Origin: Podocnemis expansa
Taxonomy: Eukaryota > Chordata > Testudines > Podocnemididae
Length of the DNA stretch: 64,000 bases
Assembly (NCBI GenBank): GCA_007922195.1
Contig: ML682008.1
Span: 9,501,191-9,565,190, forward strand
Direction of reading: 5' to 3'
Position 1 is the first letter of the stretch; every line of letters begins with the position of its first letter. The position numbers and the translations under genes are program-made. The notes beneath the pieces are model-generated. The model saw only the letters and a program-made list of their open reading frames with translations, made no database searches and was not told the origin of the DNA. Positions 45,851 through 55,489 of this stretch are shown here, in pieces.

Positions 45851-45926
45851 AGGATAAGCAGTGGCCGTTAAAACGGCCATTGGAATCTCAGTGTGGAGCT
45901 GTGGATGCCTCCGTCTGAACACTGGA

Positions 45927-46107
45927 GTGGTAAGAAGGGAACTGAGGGGGGGTGGGGAGGGTGCCTGAGCACATCAGCAATGGAATCCCTGACCCCTGCT
46001 GTGGTGCTCAGGGTGCCCCCGACACAGCTTTAAGACTCTCCGATCTGAGGCGCGGGGCTGGCCACACACCTAGAGTGGAGCAGACAAGGACACTGCTTGA
46101 AGAAGAA
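45927..46107 (-). repeat. DIRS-B right inverted terminal repeat
   Basis: The inverse of 40269-40448, with a few substitutions and small indels in the C-run. It ends GACACTGCTTGAAGAAGAA at 46107, directly followed by CR1 text CAAGGGGGATGTCGTGGTGG. Confidence 0.88.
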
Positions 46108-48739
46108 CAAGGGGGATGTCGTGGTGGGTGTCTGCTATAGACCACCAGACCAGAAGGAGTAGGTGGATGAGGCATTCTCTGGACAACTGGCCCAAGTTTC
46201 TAGATCACAGGCTCTGGTTCTCATGGGGGACTTTAATTACCCTGACATCTGCTGGGAGGCCAATACAGCAGTGCACAAGCAATCCAGGAAGTTTTTGGAG
46301 AGCGTTGAGGACAACTTCCTGGTACAAATGCTGGAGGAACCAATTAGGGGCCTTGCACCTCTCGATCTGCTGCTCACAAATAGAGAAGAATTGATTGGGG
46401 ATGTAGAAGTGAATGGCAATCTGGGCAGCAGTGACCATGAGATGATAGAGTTCAAGATGCTGATTAATGGAAAAAAGGAAAGAAGCAAAACGCAGACCCT
46501 GGACTTCAGAAAAGCAGATTTTTGCTCCCTCAGAGAACTGATGGGCAGGATCCCTTGGGAGGCTGACCTGAAGGTGAAAGGCATCCAAGAGAGCTGGCTG
46601 TATTTTAAAGAAACCCTGCTAAGGACACAGGAAGATACCATTCTGATGAGCAGAAACAATAGCAAATGTGGAAGGCACCCAGCGTGGCTTAACAAAGAAC
46701 TCTGCACCAAGCTAAAGCATAAAAAGGAAACTTACAGGCAGTGGAAGCTTGGACAGATGACTAAGGAAGCATATAAAGATATTGTTTGGGACTGCAGGGA
46801 TAAAATCGGAAAGGCCAAACGACAACTGGAGCTATGACTAGGGAGGGATGTGAAGGATAACAGGAAGGGGTTCTACAAGTATGTCAATAACAAGAAGAGG
46901 ATCAGGGATGGTGTAGGTCCCTGACTGAATGGGGTAAGTATCCTCGTGACAGAGGATGAGGAAAAAGCTGAAGTGCTCAATGCTTTTTTTACTTCAGTTT
47001 TCACAGGCAGGGCCAGCTCCCGGCACACTGCACAGGATATGGCAGATTAGAGAGATAAAGAGAGGCCCTTTGTGATGGAAGGCCAGGCTGGGGACTACTT
47101 AAAGAAACTGGATGTACACAAGTCCATGGGGCTGGATGAACTGCATCCAAGGGTGTTGAGGGAGCTGGCCAATGAGATAGCAGTACAGCTGGCCATTATC
47201 TTTGAAAACTCATGGTGAACGGGGCAGGTGCCTGAGGACTGGAAAAAAACAAATATAGTGCCTATCTTCAAGAAAGAGAAAAAGGAGGATCCAGAGAATT
47301 ACAGAGCTGTCAGCCTCACTTCAGTCCCTGCAAAAATCATGGAGCTGGTTCTCAAAGAATCCATCCTGAAGTACTTGGAGGAAAATAGAGTAACCAGGAA
47401 CAGTCAGCATGGATTCACCAAGGGTAAATCATTCCTGACTAACCTCATTGCCTTCTATGACGAGATGACTGGATTTGTGGATGCAAAAAGAGCCATTGAT
47501 GTGATATATGTTGACTTTAGCAAGGCTTTTGATGCAGTTTATCGCAGCATTCTCATTGGCAAGTTAAGGAAGTATGGGTTAGATATGTGGACTGTAAGGT
47601 GGATAGAGAACTGGCTCGACCAATGTTTTCAGCGAGTAGGAATCAATGGCTCCATATCTAGTTGGCAACCAGTAACGAGTGGTGTGCCCCAGGGCTCAGT
47701 CCTGGAGCCAGTTCTGTTCAACATTTTCATTAATGATCTGGATGATGGGATAGATTGCACACTCAGTAAGTTTACAGATAACTCCAAGCTGGGGGAACGG
47801 TAGACATGCTGGAGGGCACGGACAGGATTCAAGGAGACCTTGACAAATGGAGCAGTGGGCCAATAGAAATCTCATGAGGTTCAACAAGGACAAGTGCAAA
47901 ATCCTGCACTTGGGACAGAAAAACCCAATGCACTGCTACAGGCTGGGGAGCGATCAGCTAAGTAGCAGCACTGTAGAAAAGGACCTGGGGGGTCATAGTG
48001 GATGAGAAGCTGGATATGAGTCAGCAGTGTGCTCTTGCTGCTGAAAAGGCCAATGGCATACTGGGCTGCATCAGAAGAAGTGTTGCCAGCAGACAGAGAT
48101 GTGATCGCTCCTCTCTATTCGGCACTGGTGAGGCCGCATCTGGAATACTGTGTCCAGTTTTGGGCACCCCACTACAAAAAGGATGTGGACAAATTAGAAA
48201 ATTTCCAGCGGAGGGTAACAAAAACGATCAAGGTGCTGGAGCACAAGACCTATGAAGAGAGACTGAAGGAACTAGGCTTATTTAGCCTGCAGAAGAGAAG
48301 AGTGAGGGGGGATTTGATAGCAACTTTCAACTACTTGAACGGATGCTCCAAGGAGGAAGGAGCTCGGCTGTTCTTGGTAGTAACAGAAGACAGAACAAGG
48401 AGCAATGGTTTCAAGTTGCAGCTGGGGAGGTCGAGGTTGAATATTACAAAAAAACTTCCTTACTAGGTGAGTGGTGAAGCATTGGAATGGGCTACCTAGG
48501 GAAGTGGTGTAATCTCTATCTTTGGAGATATTTAAGGTTTAGTTAGACAAAACCCTGGCTGGGATAATTTAGTGAGAGTGGTCCTGCTTTTTTGGCAGGG
48601 GGTTGGACTAGATGACCTTATGAGGTCCCTTCCAACCCTATGATTCTATTTAAGAGCAGCAACATCAATTGCTTCCTAATGACTATGAAGAATAGAGAAT
48701 TGATGCAGAGGGGATGGAGCGTGGATCAAGGAGTACGTC

Positions 48740-50255
48740 TCCACCCAGGTCTTGAAGAACTACAATTACAATACAGCAAAGTAACCATCATTTCTTCTTC
48801 AAGTGGTTGCAGATGTGTCGTCTACCTAGGTGACTCACAAGCAATATTTGTAGGATGTAGGGCTTGGAGTCTCCTTAAGAATGGCTGCAGGACTCAGTTT
48901 CCAAAGCTTGCATCTGACCTAGATACCATCATACATCACAAAATGCCTGATAGAAGTATGTGTCAAAGACTGGATAGCAATCCTGCATATATCCAGTACT
49001 GAAATATCAGGTTTAAAACAGTTGCAGCAGGGCCCTAGGAAAATGCCCAGACTGTCCATCCTCTAAGACCATTGATGTTGCCAGCTCTGGCTAGAGTCCA
49101 GAGGAGTTGCCTGCCGCCTGTGATCTGTAGCAGCTGCCTGCTTGCAGTTCACTCCGCGGAGACACTGAGGTCCAGGTACCGCAAGAGAGGGCAATAGGAA
49201 GGAGCCCAGGGTAACTAGACAATTATCCAGTTGTGTTGTGGGCTGCAGCTGGGTCAATGAGTTTTGGCTGGAGTCCCGCTGATCCAGAAGCAGAACATTC
49301 CACCGCTGGCAGGGTCCTGGGCTGGGAAGCAGTGGAATCAGGAACGGCTGCGTCCCTCTTTCCCCTATGCTAACCCAGTCCTGGGGCAACAGCTTGACCC
49401 TGACTTGTGAAGCCTAACCAGGCCACACCCTATTTGTCTGGCCTAGCTCTGCTAGTGGGCTGGCGACAATTGGCTGCTGGCCTGCCCCACCTTGCCTGAG
49501 GCAACATAGTACATCGAAGGTTGGTTAATTGCACCCCACGAATAGACGATGTGTGAGTGAGGCAGCATGGCCTCCCTCCAACCCAGAGGTGGAGAACCAA
49601 CTAGAACCACTCTGGACTGACATAAGGCACAATGTTAGCCACCTGGAAATTATTTGTGGAAGGTCAAGCAGTGTCGTCATCCAATCTGTATATGAGAAAA
49701 ACAGCTATGGTGATGCCTCAAGGGGCTTTGTTTTGCCCTGTTAGAATGCCAAGCACTGTCTTACGTCCAATGTGAGAAGTTGTTCATCAAACACTGGAGT
49801 GCGATTTAGGGAAGAATTCCACTAAATACGTCATCTGGGTTAAGATGAAACTGCAAAACCACTTTCGACAAAAGTTTTGGATGTGGGCAAAGGGCCAGTT
49901 TGTCCTTGAAAAACTGCACAGGTGGGCACTCTGCCCTTAAGGCCTGCAATTTGCATATCCTCCTGACATTATAGCTCTAGGAAGGATATCTTTGGGCACA
50001 GGAGAGTACAGGGAACAAGTTGCTAGAGGCTCAAACAGAACCCTCTCAGGCAGCCAGGACAGTCTTACAATCCCACAGGTGAAGAAGCTCCTTCAGAGAT
50101 GGATGGAGATGAATGATTCTCTTAGAAGCCTCAATACCATAGGGTTCAAGAAAACACCTTCCTTAGATGAGCAGATGACGTGCCAAAATGGCTCTTAAGT
50201 GAATCTTCACATGAGCTGAGTGAAAGACCAGAAGACTGCAGGTGCAATAGGTACC
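48740..50255 (-). mobile_element. DIRS-C: fragment with recombinase and left terminal region
   Basis: Near 48770-48830 the text TTTCTTCTTCAAGTGGTTGC ... CTACCTAGGTGA resembles the junction part of a DIRS internal complementary region. Upstream on the minus strand lies a tyrosine recombinase remnant (50255-49560). Nothing upstream of the recombinase belongs to this copy, so it is truncated. Confidence 0.6.
49560..50255 (-). pseudogene. DIRS-C tyrosine recombinase remnant
   Basis: Reading down from about 50220: AHVKIHLRAILARHLLI, then RIIHLHPSLKELLHLWD followed by CKTVLAA. Near 49960-49840 comes LQALRAECPPVQFFKDKLAL and KVVLQFHLNPDDVF. These are the N-terminal and middle blocks of a DIRS recombinase. 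The catalytic C-terminal HxxR and Tyr cannot be read. Several stops are present. Confidence 0.68.
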
Positions 50256-50309
50256 ACAAAACATCCTGAACACAAGCCAGCATCAGCCAGTTTCCTCAAG
50301 TAAATGAAC

Positions 50310-50390
50310 AATTGTGTGGCACTTGAAGACTAACAGATTTACTGAAAAATGCTTAGCCAAATAAGTTGCCCTAGTAGAGGGTTTTGCATC
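50310..50390 (+). repeat. Partial copy of the recurrent GGCACTT...GACTAACAGATTT motif
   Basis: TGTGGCACTTGAAGACTAAC AGATTT matches the block at 15640 and its inverse at about 58040. Borders unclear. Confidence 0.4.
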
Positions 50391-50439
50391 CTGGCTAACA
50401 GATCTGTCCTTCATGGATTATCTAGTTCTTTTCCTGAAG

Positions 50440-51110
50440 TCTGTTGTAGTCTTAGCCTTTGCACCATTCGCTGGCATAGTTCCACATATTGATTTTGAAT
50501 TTTGTGAAGAAATATTTCCTTTTGTTCATTTTAAACCTGCTGACTATTAATTTCATTTGGCAGTCCTTCATTCTTATATTAGGAGGAGGAGTAAATAACA
50601 CTTCCTTATTTACTTTTCCACACCAGTCATTTTACAGACCTCTATCATATTCTCCCCCCATCCCTTAGCATTCTTTGTTCCACGCTGAGAAGTCCCAGTC
50701 TCATGAATCTTTACTTATGCAAAAGTTTTTCTATTCCCTATATCATTTGAGTTGAACTTTTCTCTATCTTTTCCAGTTCCAGTATATTTTCTGGAAAGGC
50801 CAGATCTGCACATAGGATTCAAAATGTGGATGTACCATGGAACTATAAGAGGCAATATGATATTGTTTTTATTATCTCTTTTCCTAGTGATTCCGACCAG
50901 TTAGCTTTTGTGACTGCTGCTGTACAGTGTATGTTTTCAGGGAACTATCCACAATGATGCCAAGATCTCTTTCTTGTGTAGTAAGAGCTAATTTAGACCA
51001 CATCATGTTATATGTATAGTGGGGATTATGTTTTCCAGTGTGCACTGCTTTTCATTTATCAACACAATTTCATCTTCTATCAAGGTCATTTCACTGATAG
51101 GTATGTTAGT
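50440..51110 (-). repeat. Old CR1 ORF2 C-terminal fragment
   Basis: On the minus strand, in shifting frames, SKLALTTQERDLGIIVDSSL can be read near 50995-50930, and text matching the usual [11 protein letters not shown] and RLGLFSLEKRR blocks follows in decayed form (for example MRLGLLSVEQRMLRD near 50700). This is the C-terminal end of an older CR1 copy. It separates DIRS-C from DIRS-D. Confidence 0.68.
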
Positions 51111-51460
51111 GAGCAGGTGGGTTTGAAGTCAATACATGCAAAGGGATGCACGGGTTTGAAGGAGGGCCTACACAGACCTTGCAGTGCAAGGTTTAGGTCC
51201 CATGAAGGGGTAGAGAGTTAAGGTTGAGGGAAGATGTTCATTATACCCTTAACAACCTTTTAGTGAATGGGTGTGGTGGTAGTCTAGGAAACTCCTCTAT
51301 GGGTTGATGAAAAGTTGTGATGGCTGCTGGATGGATATGGACTCTAAAAGTTTAGAGAGAACCTTGACTTAAGGTCAGAGCATATTCCAGAATATGTGGA
51401 AGAGTTTCTGATATTGAAGAGATTTGTTGGGATGTACACCAAATCTGAAGCCTGGCCCTT
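51111..51460 (-). pseudogene. DIRS-D tyrosine recombinase N-terminal remnant
   Basis: From about 51450 downward: QIWCTSQQISSISETLPHIL, RVHIHPAAITTFHQPIEEFP, then PHPFTKRLLRV and, near 51190-51111, LALQGLCRPPFKPVHPF and SLTYLSV. The same protein block occurs again in DIRS-C, so the two cannot be one element. The catalytic part is absent. Confidence 0.68.
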
Positions 51461-51748
51461 TTCTGCAGGTAAGTATGTCATATGGAAGACTTACTACAGT
51501 TTAATAAAACATCTTGTACTTCCTTTGAGCATGAACTTTCTAGGTACTGGAACTATGCAGCAGCCATGCTCTGAAGTGGAGAATCCTCAAGTTGGGGTGC
51601 AGGGCACAACTTTTGTCCTGCAAAAGAAAATGTGGAATAGCTGGAAGGGAGATCAGCAGGTATGCCACAAACTGTGTCATGTAAGCATACCAGATTTGTC
51701 TTGGTCAGGTAGAAGCACTCAGGATGACATGAGCCCCACTCTTTATTT

Positions 51749-52042
51749 TTAGCAGGACCTGCACCTGTAGAGCAAATGGGGAAAGGCCTGAAGAAGGTTC
51801 TTGCCCCAGAAGCAAAGAAGAGCATTGTGCAGACAGTGCTGTCTTATCCCTGTCCTGGGGCAGTAGCATGGATATTTCTTGTTCAGGTAAGTGGCAAACA
51901 GGTGTGTGTGTGGTTTTCCCCACCATATGAAGAAGTCATGGAGTACTGATGGGTGCATCTCCCACTTGACATCATGCAGGAATTTGCAACCGAGGTTGTC
52001 CACTATCAAGTTTTCCATACCTGGGAAGTAAGCTGTGGACAA
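51749..52042 (-). pseudogene. DIRS-D RNase H C-terminal remnant
   Basis: A 97-codon open stretch reads AYFPGMENLIVDNLGCKFLH, then DVKWEMHPSVLHDFFIWWGK, HTHLFATYLNKKYPCYCPRT and WGKNLLQAFPHL. It aligns by eye with the end of the DIRS-B RNase H (YLPGKDNMVADTLSR, MDLFANKYNMKCHTFCSRAG). The last catalytic Asp is kept in VDNLG. It is uninterrupted by chance or recent enough decay, but isolated from its RT. Confidence 0.78.
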
Positions 52043-52390
52043 GGTGACTTTTGCGAGAGATGCATCAGTTCCATAGGCTCATTGCTTTCACACAGAGGGA
52101 AGGCAACCTCTCCCCACCCCCTCCAACACAGCTGATTTAGTAGATGCAGGCTATGTTGTTTGTTAGGATCTCCACATGGGATCTTGCTGTAAGCTGTGTC
52201 TCAGGAAAGGACAACTAGCAGAATAATCACTGCATGCATTATTACTACTGTTCCTGATAACCTCCATAGAGGCATCTCTTCGTGGCTGTGGTATATAAAC
52301 AATTAAACACAAAAGTAGCTCAAGTGTCCTTAAAGGAATGTGCAGTTTTGTCAGTCTTTTCTGAAACCAAAAAGGTAACGTCCAAAGGTT

Positions 52391-52606
52391 CTACTGAACC
52401 ATCAGGAGCAGTGCTTGAATTCTGGAACCACAAGATCCTCCTTTATAGTTACAGCTGATACTATAATTCTGGATGAAGACATCTGCCACATCCAGAGCCA
52501 ACTGAAAGTAAGTCTTGACCACCAGATCATCCACTGCAATGCAAGCTTTAAACTTGTCCCTGGAGGCCTCTTGCAACTTCTCTGTACTTTGGGGACAAGG
52601 TCCCAC
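52391..52606 (-). pseudogene. DIRS-D gag core remnant
   Basis: KLQEASRDKFKACIAVDDLV and VKTYFQLALDVADVF match the gag core of DIRS-B (FKSLIKAGQLTSRTALQASL and DAADAVAR). The fragment ends at a stop. Confidence 0.68.
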
Positions 52607-53009
52607 TTAATGAAGCCACACTGGGGTAACAGCACCTGCTATTGGCCATGCTCATCTACCACTAAGTCATATAATTTTTCCTTCCCATCAAGTCCAATTT
52701 CTTGGACTCCTTGCCCATGGGATGGACATGTATTTTCCCTGTCAATCCTGTTGTGGTGACAGCAGTAGATAAGAGCTGGATGGAAATAAGAACACTCAAA
52801 GCCCTGCATGTGGACGTGATACTCCTTTTCTGAATGCTTGGCTGTAAGTCATAATGAAACTAGGGTATTCCAACAGACTTGGCAGACTCCAAAAAAGTTT
52901 CATTTACTGGGAGACCCATTATTACTGAAATTAAGGACTAGAAGCTACTCAGCAACCTGAGTGTTCTCCTGCATGAACTCAGTCTGATACCCAAGAAGGA
53001 AGCCATGTG

Positions 53010-53520
53010 CTCTAGAACAGGGGTCAGCAACCTTAGTTGACCCCTGTGCTGGCCCCTTCTCCTTGACTGTCAGCCAGGGCCAGTGGCTCCCTTCACAGAA
53101 ATAAGAGCGGTGGCTGCCTGAAAATTTGGTGGCAGCCATGGCTGGAGGCTGAGGCGCAGGGAGGAGGCACTTCCGTGGCATGCTGCTGAAAGGAGCCACT
53201 CATGGAAAGAAGCTGTCTGGAGCAGCTCCACTTCAGGGGTCCCCAGCCATGCTGAGGAAAGAAAGAGTGGCTTGTCATCAGCTGCACGCCATGGGGAGAA
53301 GCCATTCGAGGCATCTTTCTGCACCATGCCTGAAACACGGGCATGGTGGAGACCCTCCATGCCTCAGCTGCCCCTGAAAGAAGCTGCCCAGAGTGGCTTT
53401 CGTGGCAGGACCTACATTTTGTGGTATTGCAGAGGGTGCCATGTGCCACTCGCTGATCTGAAGGGGTTCTTATGCCACTGTCAGCACGTGCGCTGGGGGT
53501 TGCCTACCCCTGCTCTAGAA
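53010..53520. mobile_element. Non-autonomous hAT element, 495 bp
   Basis: Ends CAGGGGTCAGCAACCTTAG (53018) and, from the right, CAGGGGTAGGCAACCCCC (53512). A perfect duplication CTCTAGAA lies at 53010-53017 and 53513-53520. Same family as the truncated copy at 19288. It lies inside DIRS-D. Confidence 0.88.
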
Positions 53521-54269
53521 GGGCCTGGTGTAACTTCAAAGTCCTCAGGAAATGGTGAGAAAGAAAGGTGACAGAACAATTAAGGCCCATAGGTACTGGT
53601 CAGGGACCCCGATCCTTACTGAGGGATTGGTGCTGATCCTGGTACTGATGATGATCCAAGTAGCAAGGACAGTGCTTCAAAGGTGAGGGGGGAAAAGAAG
53701 TCCCCAAACCAGATCTTAAGGATCCCCTGAAAGTCATAGCACCATATCTCAAGCCAGAAACCACAGAGATTCAGCTCCAAAGGAGAGTGCAGGTCTAGAT
53801 GATCTTAACAGGTTCCTGGTTCCAAAGCAGGTTTCATGGCTTGCTTTCAGAGGTGCTGTTTCAGACAAGATTTCTTGCCACTTTTGTTCTTTTCTAAAAG
53901 GACTTGTATATGAAGCACTTTTCCTCAATATGCCCCTCTCACAAGTACAACAAATACCATGTGAGGGTCATCACTGGAAAAAGCTGCCCCACATAACAGA
54001 CTATGTTAAAATCTCAGTAAAAGCACCTCACCCAAGGCAACTAACTATCCATCCTAACTAATATAGGCAAATGTAAGGGCACTGCTATACTACACTGACT
54101 AAGACCGAACTATGTACAATAAATTCCCAGAGTAACTGAGGAAAAAAGTAGAATGAGGTAAACCACTGAACAGAATTCTGACTCTAGTTTTGGGTGGTAA
54201 AAAGATACTGAGAAGGGCTGGGTGGAGCTGTCCTTTAATAGCCAGGGGTGGGGCTAAGGCATGGCTATT

Positions 54270-54495
54270 ATCCATATCAGGGGTCTCAAACTCAAATCAC
54301 CATGAAGGCCACATGAGGACTAATAGAGGGCTGCATGAGGATTAGTATGGTAGCCTGAGGGCCACACCACTGAAACCTTTCCATACCATGATATTGCAAA
54401 TATCAGTAACGATCATGTCATTGTGGGCTGCAGGAAATAACTTCAGGGGCCGCATGCAGCCCATGGGCTGTGCATTTGAGACCCCTGATCCATAT
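54270..54495. mobile_element. Non-autonomous hAT element, 210 bp
   Basis: Ends CAGGGGTCTCAAACTCAA (54278) and, from the right, CAGGGGTCTCAAATGC (54487). A perfect duplication ATCCATAT lies at 54270-54277 and 54488-54495. Confidence 0.88.
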
Positions 54496-54620
54496 GAATA
54501 CTGCTAAACAGCATTCTCTGGTGTCAGCGTGCTCTGTGCACACGCACACGTGACCGCAACCGCATTAAGAACCACCAAGTCTTGGAAGTTCCCAGCAGTT
54601 CGCTAGATTAATTTTTCATA

Positions 54621-55288
54621 CTCTAGCACAGTGGTTCCCAACCTGTGGTCCAGGGACTCCTGGGGGTCCACGGAGTTATTGCAAGTGGTTCATGAATACA
54701 TCCAGCCCCAGCTGTGGCCAGCCAGCAATCCATGTTAGAGAGAGCTCTGAATCAGGGGTGTCAAACTACGGGTCCAAGGGCACTGATCCAGCCCGTGCAG
54801 CTGCTGCCTGGGCTGTGCCTAGAAGCTATCCGCAGCAGTGAACTCCAAAGACAGGCTCCAGGCACAACAGGGCTAGGGGTCAAGGAGCCTCTGTGGGAAG
54901 GGGGGCCCAGAGGGCAGGGAAAAGAGAAGGTGTAGGAGAGTCTGTGAGGTTGGGGAGGGGGAAGGTGACTCTGAACATGGAGGGGGAAAGGGTTGGGGAG
55001 CCCACGCAGCCACGTGGCCCATGACAGATGTCCTGCCTTCCAATGTGCCCCCCCCCCCCGAATAAGTTTGACACCTCTGCTCTAAACAAATTGCATTTGC
55101 CTGCTATCAGCAGTCACACCTTGGATATGTCCCCATCCCTTGGGAGCAGGCAGGGGCCAGGTCCTCCACTGCCCTTCTGCAGCAGTCAGTTCCCAATAAC
55201 ATCTATTATCATTTGGGAGTCCACACAATTTTTTGGCATTAAAAAGAGGTCCTCATGCTTTAAGATGTTGGGAACCATTGCTCTAGTG
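54621..55288. mobile_element. hAT element, outer member of a nested pair
   Basis: Ends CAGTGGTTCCCAACCTGTGG (54629) and, from the right, CAATGGTTCCCAACATC (55280). Octamers CTCTAGCA (54621) and CTCTAGTG (55281) match at 6 of 8. It is interrupted by the element at 54753-55079. Confidence 0.75.
54745..55087. mobile_element. hAT element, inner member of a nested pair
   Basis: Ends CAGGGGTGTCAAACTACGG (54753) and, from the right, CAGAGGTGTCAAACTTATTC (55079). Octamers CTCTGAAT and CTCTAAAC match at 6 of 8. G-rich interior. Confidence 0.72.
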
Positions 55289-55489
55289 TTTTCTGTTGTG
55301 GACAGCAGTGAACATGAAATCAGAGAAACGGATTTAAAAAAAAGACAATTGCCCCCCCCCGTGATTGGGAAGACTGGTCAGAATCCATGGCTAGTGTTCA
55401 GAAAAGCAGATATCCACATATGAAGGTTTCATTTCCGTTTTCATTACTAAAAACAGGTTATTAAAAAAAATCTGTGTTCCTTTATCTGC

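Larger units (their letters stand above)
40235..46107 (-). mobile_element. DIRS-B: structurally complete DIRS-type tyrosine-recombinase retrotransposon, 5,873 bp
   Basis: The minus-strand order is gag-like (45776-43650), RT/RNase H (43645-41684) and tyrosine recombinase (41591-40633). It is flanked by about 180-bp inverted terminal repeats (40269-40448 and 45927-46107), with a 109-nt internal complementary region next to the left repeat. No integrase, LTR or target duplication is present, as expected for DIRS. It interrupts the CR1 LINE, whose text runs on across the two ends. The copy is not coding-competent, but every domain is readable and the termini agree at about 95 percent, so it is the youngest of the four DIRS copies here. 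Confidence 0.92.
40020..48466 (+). pseudogene. CR1 ORF2: endonuclease / reverse transcriptase, split by DIRS-B
   Basis: Endonuclease pieces before DIRS-B: RCLYTNARSLGNKQKELVVL, an apparent internal deletion near 40105, then ALYVKELYDCSELHY. After DIRS-B: GDVVVGVCYRPPD, LVLMGDFNYPDICWEA and NLGSSDHEMIEF. RT blocks at 47228-47803: [48 protein letters not shown] and [20 protein letters not shown]. The box that should read FADD reads FTDN in [10 protein letters not shown], so a catalytic Asp is missing. C-terminal text ([20 protein letters not shown] and [20 protein letters not shown]) runs to 48466. The copy is inactive. Confidence 0.85.
38460..48651 (+). mobile_element. CR1 LINE, long copy split by a DIRS element
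   Basis: A 5' UTR-like stretch (38460-38746), ORF1 with a Cys-rich start and esterase domain, ORF2 with endonuclease and RT, and the canonical CR1 3' end GGTTGGACTAGATGACCTTA ... CCAACCCTATGATTCTAT at 48601-48651. Most CR1 copies are short 5' truncations, so a copy reaching ORF1 is notable. DIRS-B (40235-46107) interrupts the ORF2 endonuclease region, leaving about 4.3 kb of CR1. The exact 5' end is uncertain. Confidence 0.85.
51111..54600 (-). mobile_element. DIRS-D: old DIRS element, gag to recombinase N-terminus
   Basis: The minus-strand order is terminal-like GC sequence near 54600-54525 (GTGCTCTGTGCACACGCACA), a gag start near 53990-53860 with decayed Cys cluster text, a gag core (52606-52391), RNase H C-terminus (52042-51749) and recombinase N-terminus (51460-51111), where a CR1 fragment begins. 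Two hAT elements (53018-53512, 54278-54487) lie inside. The RT is largely unreadable or deleted. Confidence 0.65.

Noticed and set aside
40235..46107. LTR retrovirus or Ty3-type element
   Set aside because: No direct LTRs, protease or DDE integrase; inverted ends and a tyrosine recombinase fit DIRS.
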